NCBI RefSeq assembly: GCF_020423045.1
Contig: NZ_CP081943.1
Location: forward strand, 558,001 to 622,000
Length of the DNA: 64,000 bases
Reading direction: 5' to 3'
Source: Pseudomonas sp. MM213
GTDB taxonomy: Bacteria; Pseudomonadota; Gammaproteobacteria; Pseudomonadales; Pseudomonadaceae
Under the pieces are notes generated by a model. The model was not told the DNA's origin. It saw only the letters and a list, made by a program, of their open reading frames with translations, and did not search any database. The translations under genes and the position numbers were made by a program. Each line of letters starts with the position of its first letter. Within the stretch, counting starts at the first letter, position 1. Of the stretch, positions 62,662-64,000 are shown in pieces.

Positions 62662-63279
62662 ATGGAAACGTCAGATTTACTCGAGCGCTGCTACCCCGGA
62701 AGACGCGCCGAACTCAAGCGCGATATTTTTCGAAAGGCCCTCGCCCTGTTCAACGAGCAGGGGATCGAGGCCACGACCATTGAAATGATCCGCGCCGAAT
62801 GCGACACCAGCGTGGGCGCGATTTATCACCACTTCGGGAACAAGGAAGGGTTGGTGGCCGCGCTGTTTTTCACCGCCCTGGATGATCAGGCCAGGCTGCG
62901 CGACAGCTATTTGAGCGAGGCGAAAACCACGCAAGAGGGTGTGTATGCGCTGGTGCACAGTTACGTGGATTGGGTCGACAGCCAACCCGAATGGGCGCGT
63001 TTCCAGTACCACGCGCGATTTGCTGTCACCAAGGGGCCTTTGAAGGACGAACTGGCTACCCGTAACAAGATGCGCAACAAGCAATTGCTGGAATGGCTGT
63101 CGGATTCGGCCAGAGGCGATGAATTGAAAGGTTTTCCGGCTGAATTGATGCTGTCGCTGATTATTGGTCAGGCAGACAACTATTGCAGGACGTGGTTGTC
63201 GGGTCGGGTGAAGGGCAGTCCGAAGGTGTACAGGGACGAGCTTGCACAGGCGGCGTGGCGGTCGATTTCCGGCGGTTGA
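62662..63279 (+). CDS. TetR-family regulator
   Basis: A 205-residue regulator. The N-terminal helix-turn-helix is FRKALALFNEQGIEATTIEMIRAECDTSVGAIYHHFGNKEGL; the rest is a helical ligand and dimer domain (YVDWVDSQPEWARFQYHARF, LLEWLSDSARGDELKGFP). The ATG at 62662 is used; the longer frame runs into the palindrome. It probably represses the divergent hotdog gene and itself through the 53-bp operator. The inducer may be an acyl compound, which is inferred only from the neighbour. Confidence 0.9.
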   Translation: METSDLLERCYPGRRAELKRDIFRKALALFNEQGIEATTIEMIRAECDTSVGAIYHHFGNKEGLVAALFFTALDDQARLRDSYLSEAKTTQEGVYALVHSYVDWVDSQPEWARFQYHARFAVTKGPLKDELATRNKMRNKQLLEWLSDSARGDELKGFPAELMLSLIIGQADNYCRTWLSGRVKGSPKVYRDELAQAAWRSISGG

Positions 63280-63411
63280 CCTGCAAAAAAGCCTGGCGGG
63301 AGGTTTTGAATGGGGGCATATCCGTTGCTGCGGTGATGGCGGCTATTGGTTTCGCCCTTACGGCGAGTCACTTGGAAGAGCCCCAAGTAACCAAGGGCTT
63401 TTGCCCCTTTC

Positions 63412-63564
63412 GTTCGGTGCCTCGCTGTGGCTCGGCATTCCCTCGCTCCGGTCCTGCTCCGTGGGCCCGCCGCCATCGGCCATCCATGGCCGGGGGCGGC
63501 TAACCCGGCATCCATGCCGGGTTGCCCACTGCGCAGAACCTCCACTCGGCCTCTCGAGGGGGCG
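63412..63564. repeat. Left arm of 153-bp inverted repeat
   Basis: Complementary to 63848-64000 over 153 bp with only about six differences. It contains inner palindromes CCGCCGCCATCGGCCATCC and CCCGGCATCCATGCCGGG. It resembles long intergenic repeats known in P. fluorescens genomes. Confidence 0.9.
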
Positions 63565-63637
63565 CTCAGATCAAAAGCGGAAGGCGAGCTAACGCTCGGC
63601 CTGATGAGTGGTGAGAAGCGAAAGCGTACGCGATTCC

Positions 63638-63739
63638 CTGTAGGAGCCGGCTTGCCGGCGAAAAGCGTCTGGACGACGCGTTCTTTCAGACAGCCCGCGT
63701 TATCGTTGACGTCCATCGCCAGCAAGCCGGCTCCTACAG
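63638..63739. repeat. REP inverted pair inside the long inverted repeat
   Basis: CTGTAGGAGCCGGCTTGCCG and its inverse GCCAGCAAGCCGGCTCCTAC, located midway between the 153-bp arms. Confidence 0.9.
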
Positions 63740-63847
63740 GAGATCGGTGTACATGTCCGGAATGAGTGAACGCATCAGAGAAGGACAACGCGGACAACTG
63801 AAGAGCCAGGTCGGCTTTCAGGCCGCCTCGGCGGCTGTGGCGGTAGT

Positions 63848-64000
63848 CGCCCCCTCGAGAGGCTGAGTGGAGGTTCTGCGCAGTGGGCAACCCGGCATGG
63901 ATGCCGGGTTAGCCGCCCCCGGCCATGGATGGCCGATGGCGGCGGGCCCACGGAGCAGGACCGGAGCGAGGGCATGCCGAGCATTAGCGAGGCACCGAAC
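63848..64000. repeat. Right arm of 153-bp inverted repeat
   Basis: Inverse of 63412-63564, running to the window edge, so the true arm may be longer. The spacer is 283 bp. Confidence 0.9.

Larger units (their letters stand above)
63280..64000. other. Non-coding end region with long inverted repeat
   Basis: No gene was recognised in the last 721 bp. Several frames are open only because of GC-rich repeat sequence; the same peptide (SLRSCSVGPPPSAIHGRG) appears from both arms of the inverted repeat. Confidence 0.7.

Noticed and set aside
63242..63592. Open frames over the terminal repeat
   Set aside because: The same peptide appears from both arms and on both strands, a product of GC-rich repeat DNA.

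Overview
The window (64 kb, GC-rich with AT-richer patches) looks like a chromosome segment of a fluorescent Pseudomonas, probably the P. fluorescens group. The evidence is the gene set (galactose 1-dehydrogenase, a PrtD/E/F-type type I exporter, a giant RTX haem peroxidase, a FecI/FecR/TonB-receptor cassette, a DUF3300/DUF2950 pair) and many copies of the Pseudomonas REP palindrome 'tgtaggagc...gctcctaca'. No rRNA, tRNA, CRISPR array or insertion sequence was found.

Region 1 (1-17.5 kb): the end of a DUF4157-like protein and a sugar dehydrogenase, then a complete type I secretion operon (ABC transporter, membrane-fusion protein, outer-membrane channel) divergent from its likely substrate. 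That substrate is a 3609-residue protein with two complete animal-type haem peroxidase modules, many short calcium-binding inserts and RTX repeats.

Region 2 (17.5-32 kb): mostly small chromosomal genes. They include a DUF6463 membrane protein, a secreted alpha/beta hydrolase, a potassium-channel-like protein, a CigR-like and a glycine-rich secreted protein, a nitrilase-GFA pair facing an HxlR regulator, AzlCD with a LysR regulator, a PDZ lipoprotein and the DUF3300/DUF2950 pair. Three very short ORFs with good ribosome-binding sites (31 and 44 aa here, 24 aa at 36.5 kb) are easy to miss.

Region 3 (32-46.2 kb): an accessory, toxin- and defence-like region. It has an ADP-ribosyltransferase-like orphan, a PAAR / glycine-zipper effector / DUF7079 immunity module of type VI secretion type, a relic of a Fic gene, an intact Fic AMP-transferase with repeated sites upstream, a structured leader before a small DUF3077-like gene, an AT-rich unassigned reverse transcriptase preceded by a probable small non-coding RNA, and a stand-alone OLD-family ATPase-nuclease. 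The RNA plus reverse transcriptase is the best candidate for an undescribed system.

Region 4 (46.2-64 kb): a MATE exporter, a phosphoribosyltransferase, two tandem Ohr peroxidases, an NmrA-like oxidoreductase, YceI, an iron-signalling cassette (sigma factor, FecR anti-sigma, TonB receptor with a signalling domain), a large multicopper oxidase, a GNAT acetyltransferase, and a TetR regulator divergent from a hotdog protein around a 53-bp palindrome. The window ends in a 153-bp inverted repeat flanking a REP pair. The giant peroxidase and the multicopper oxidase belong to the two enzyme classes known to oxidise Mn(II) in P. putida, so a link is possible but unproven.
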